Source of the DNA: an uncultured Bacteroides sp.
GTDB taxonomy: Bacteria > Bacteroidota > Bacteroidia > Bacteroidales > Bacteroidaceae
DNA length: 6,625 nucleotides
Assembly (NCBI GenBank): GCA_900551645.1
Contig: URWP01000158.1
Span: 1 to 6,625 of the forward strand
Reading direction: 5' to 3'
The notes below the pieces were generated by a model. It had not been told where the DNA came from, searched no databases, and worked only from the letters and a program-made list of their open reading frames with translations. This document shows, one piece after another, positions 5,838 to 6,625 of the stretch (the stretch's first letter is position 1; each line of letters opens with the position of its first letter). Made by a program: the position numbers and the translations under genes.

Positions 5838-6625
5838 TTATTTGTTTGGAGTATCCCAGATTTTTGTTGCGGTACATTGCAAATCAACCCATTGGTCACC
5901 GCATTTAATCTTGAAATCTCCCTGTTCCAATCTCCATTTTCCATCATATCCTACAAAAGCCAAATCACTTCCTTTCAGTTTCAGGGTTACGGTTTTGGTT
6001 TCTCCTGGCTGTAATTCAATTTTTTCGAAGTTACGTAAACGGATGTTATCGGGAGTACTGCTGGCTACCAGATCTTTAGAGAAGAGCAGTACACTTTCTT
6101 TACCAGTTACTTTTCCTGTATTAGTTACATCGACTGTAAATGTAAGTTCATCATCTGCTGTAAATCGTGCTTTATCTACCTTCAGGTTACTGTAACTATA
6201 GGTAGTATAACTCATACCGAAACCGAACGGCCATTGAACATCCATTACGGCATCGTAATTATAATTGCCACCCATTTGGCCGATATTTTCGCAAGGCTTG
6301 TAATCGTATGTAGCCAGTGAATTGATGTATTTGGGATAAGTGAACGGCATTTTTGCGCTGAAGTTGGCATCACCAGACAACAAATTAGCTAGAGCATCAC
6401 CACCGTAATTGCCTGGTAACATAACATTGATGACGGCTTTGGCCAGCGGTTCAATGTCGTTGATGATACGTGGACGTCCCTGGTTCAGTACCAGTATTAC
6501 AGGTTTGCCGGTAGCTGCCAACGCTTTCACCAAGTTACGCTGATTGACAGACATTGTCAGATCATTCATGTTACCCGGGGTTTCACAATAAGAATTTTCA
6601 CCTACACAAGCGATAATGACATCGG
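5838..6625 (-). CDS. Glycoside hydrolase family 3 (beta-glucosidase-type), C-terminal part; 5' end outside the window
   Basis: The frame is open from 6623 to the stop at 5838, giving 261 codons; the ATG at 6569 is internal, as homology continues upstream of it. Full GH3 enzymes of this type are about 750-850 residues, so the N-terminal barrel with the nucleophile Asp and any secretion signal are missing here. In window numbering, DVIIACVGENSYCETPGN (1-18) belongs to the GH3 C-terminal alpha/beta domain; Glu9 is likely the acid/base, by analogy with barley exoglucanase. ALAATGKPVILVLNQGRPR and MLPGNYGGDALANLLSGDANFSAKMPFTYP continue that domain. PFGFGMSYTTYSYSNL (132-147) leads into a fibronectin III-like domain (about 145-250). 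It should release terminal glucose or xylose residues from beta-linked oligosaccharides, probably in the periplasm; specificity is not readable. Such genes are often annotated bglX. It converges on the MATE gene and ends at its own terminator. Confidence 0.95.
   Translation of the reverse strand, partial: DVIIACVGENSYCETPGNMNDLTMSVNQRNLVKALAATGKPVILVLNQGRPRIINDIEPLAKAVINVMLPGNYGGDALANLLSGDANFSAKMPFTYPKYINSLATYDYKPCENIGQMGGNYNYDAVMDVQWPFGFGMSYTTYSYSNLKVDKARFTADDELTFTVDVTNTGKVTGKESVLLFSKDLVASSTPDNIRLRNFEKIELQPGETKTVTLKLKGSDLAFVGYDGKWRLEQGDFKIKCGDQWVDLQCTATKIWDTPNK

Noticed and set aside
5770..6195. 141-codon + strand frame
   Set aside because: It lies largely antisense to the glycosidase coding sequence, begins inside that gene's terminator region and has no family features.
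1..6625. Novel defence or mobile system
   Set aside because: All six or seven coding regions fall into housekeeping, regulatory, transport or carbohydrate roles; no integrase, transposase, direct-repeat array or toxin-antitoxin signature was found.

Overview
The window looks like ordinary chromosome from a Bacteroidales bacterium, most likely Bacteroides or Phocaeicola. The reasons are moderate GC, TAnnTTTG-type -7 promoter elements upstream of two genes (TATCTTTG at 3316 and TACCTTTG at 4096), mostly weak Shine-Dalgarno sequences, and proteins that read as Bacteroides versions of their families. It holds six genes: four complete + strand genes in the middle plus one more complete + strand gene, and partial genes at both edges (speA on the left, a family 3 glycosidase on the right). 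There is no rRNA, tRNA, CRISPR array, insertion sequence or phage gene.

Left region (1-2099): the C-terminal two thirds of biosynthetic arginine decarboxylase (speA), which runs off the left edge, is followed after 22 bases by a complete acetylglutamate kinase gene (argB) with an unusually good ribosome binding site. One enzyme uses arginine for polyamine synthesis and the other belongs to the pathway that makes arginine, so they probably form one transcription unit centred on arginine.

Middle-left region (2100-3327): an ECF-type sigma factor and a small single-pass membrane protein overlap by 11 bases and look like a sigma/anti-sigma-type pair. Upstream is an ECF-like promoter (TGTAAC, 16 bases, CGTC) embedded in an inverted repeat, which suggests autoregulation. 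The unit ends at a clear intrinsic terminator near 3247-3280. A six-codon ORF in the terminator's left arm may be the remnant of a lost third gene.

Middle-right region (3328-5537): a YgjP-type zinc metallopeptidase gene has its -7 element so close to the ATG that the mRNA may be leaderless. It is followed by a MATE-family efflux transporter with its own candidate promoter, which is flanked by a perfect 9-base inverted repeat.

Right region (5538-6625): a 300-base gap holds a minus-strand intrinsic terminator. After it comes the 3' end of a glycoside hydrolase family 3 gene on the minus strand, convergent with the MATE gene. It fits the polysaccharide-degrading life of gut Bacteroidales.

I see no convincing new multi-gene system. 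The parts most worth a second look are the sigma/anti-sigma unit with its promoter and inverted repeat, the possibly leaderless metallopeptidase gene, and the inverted repeat at the MATE promoter.
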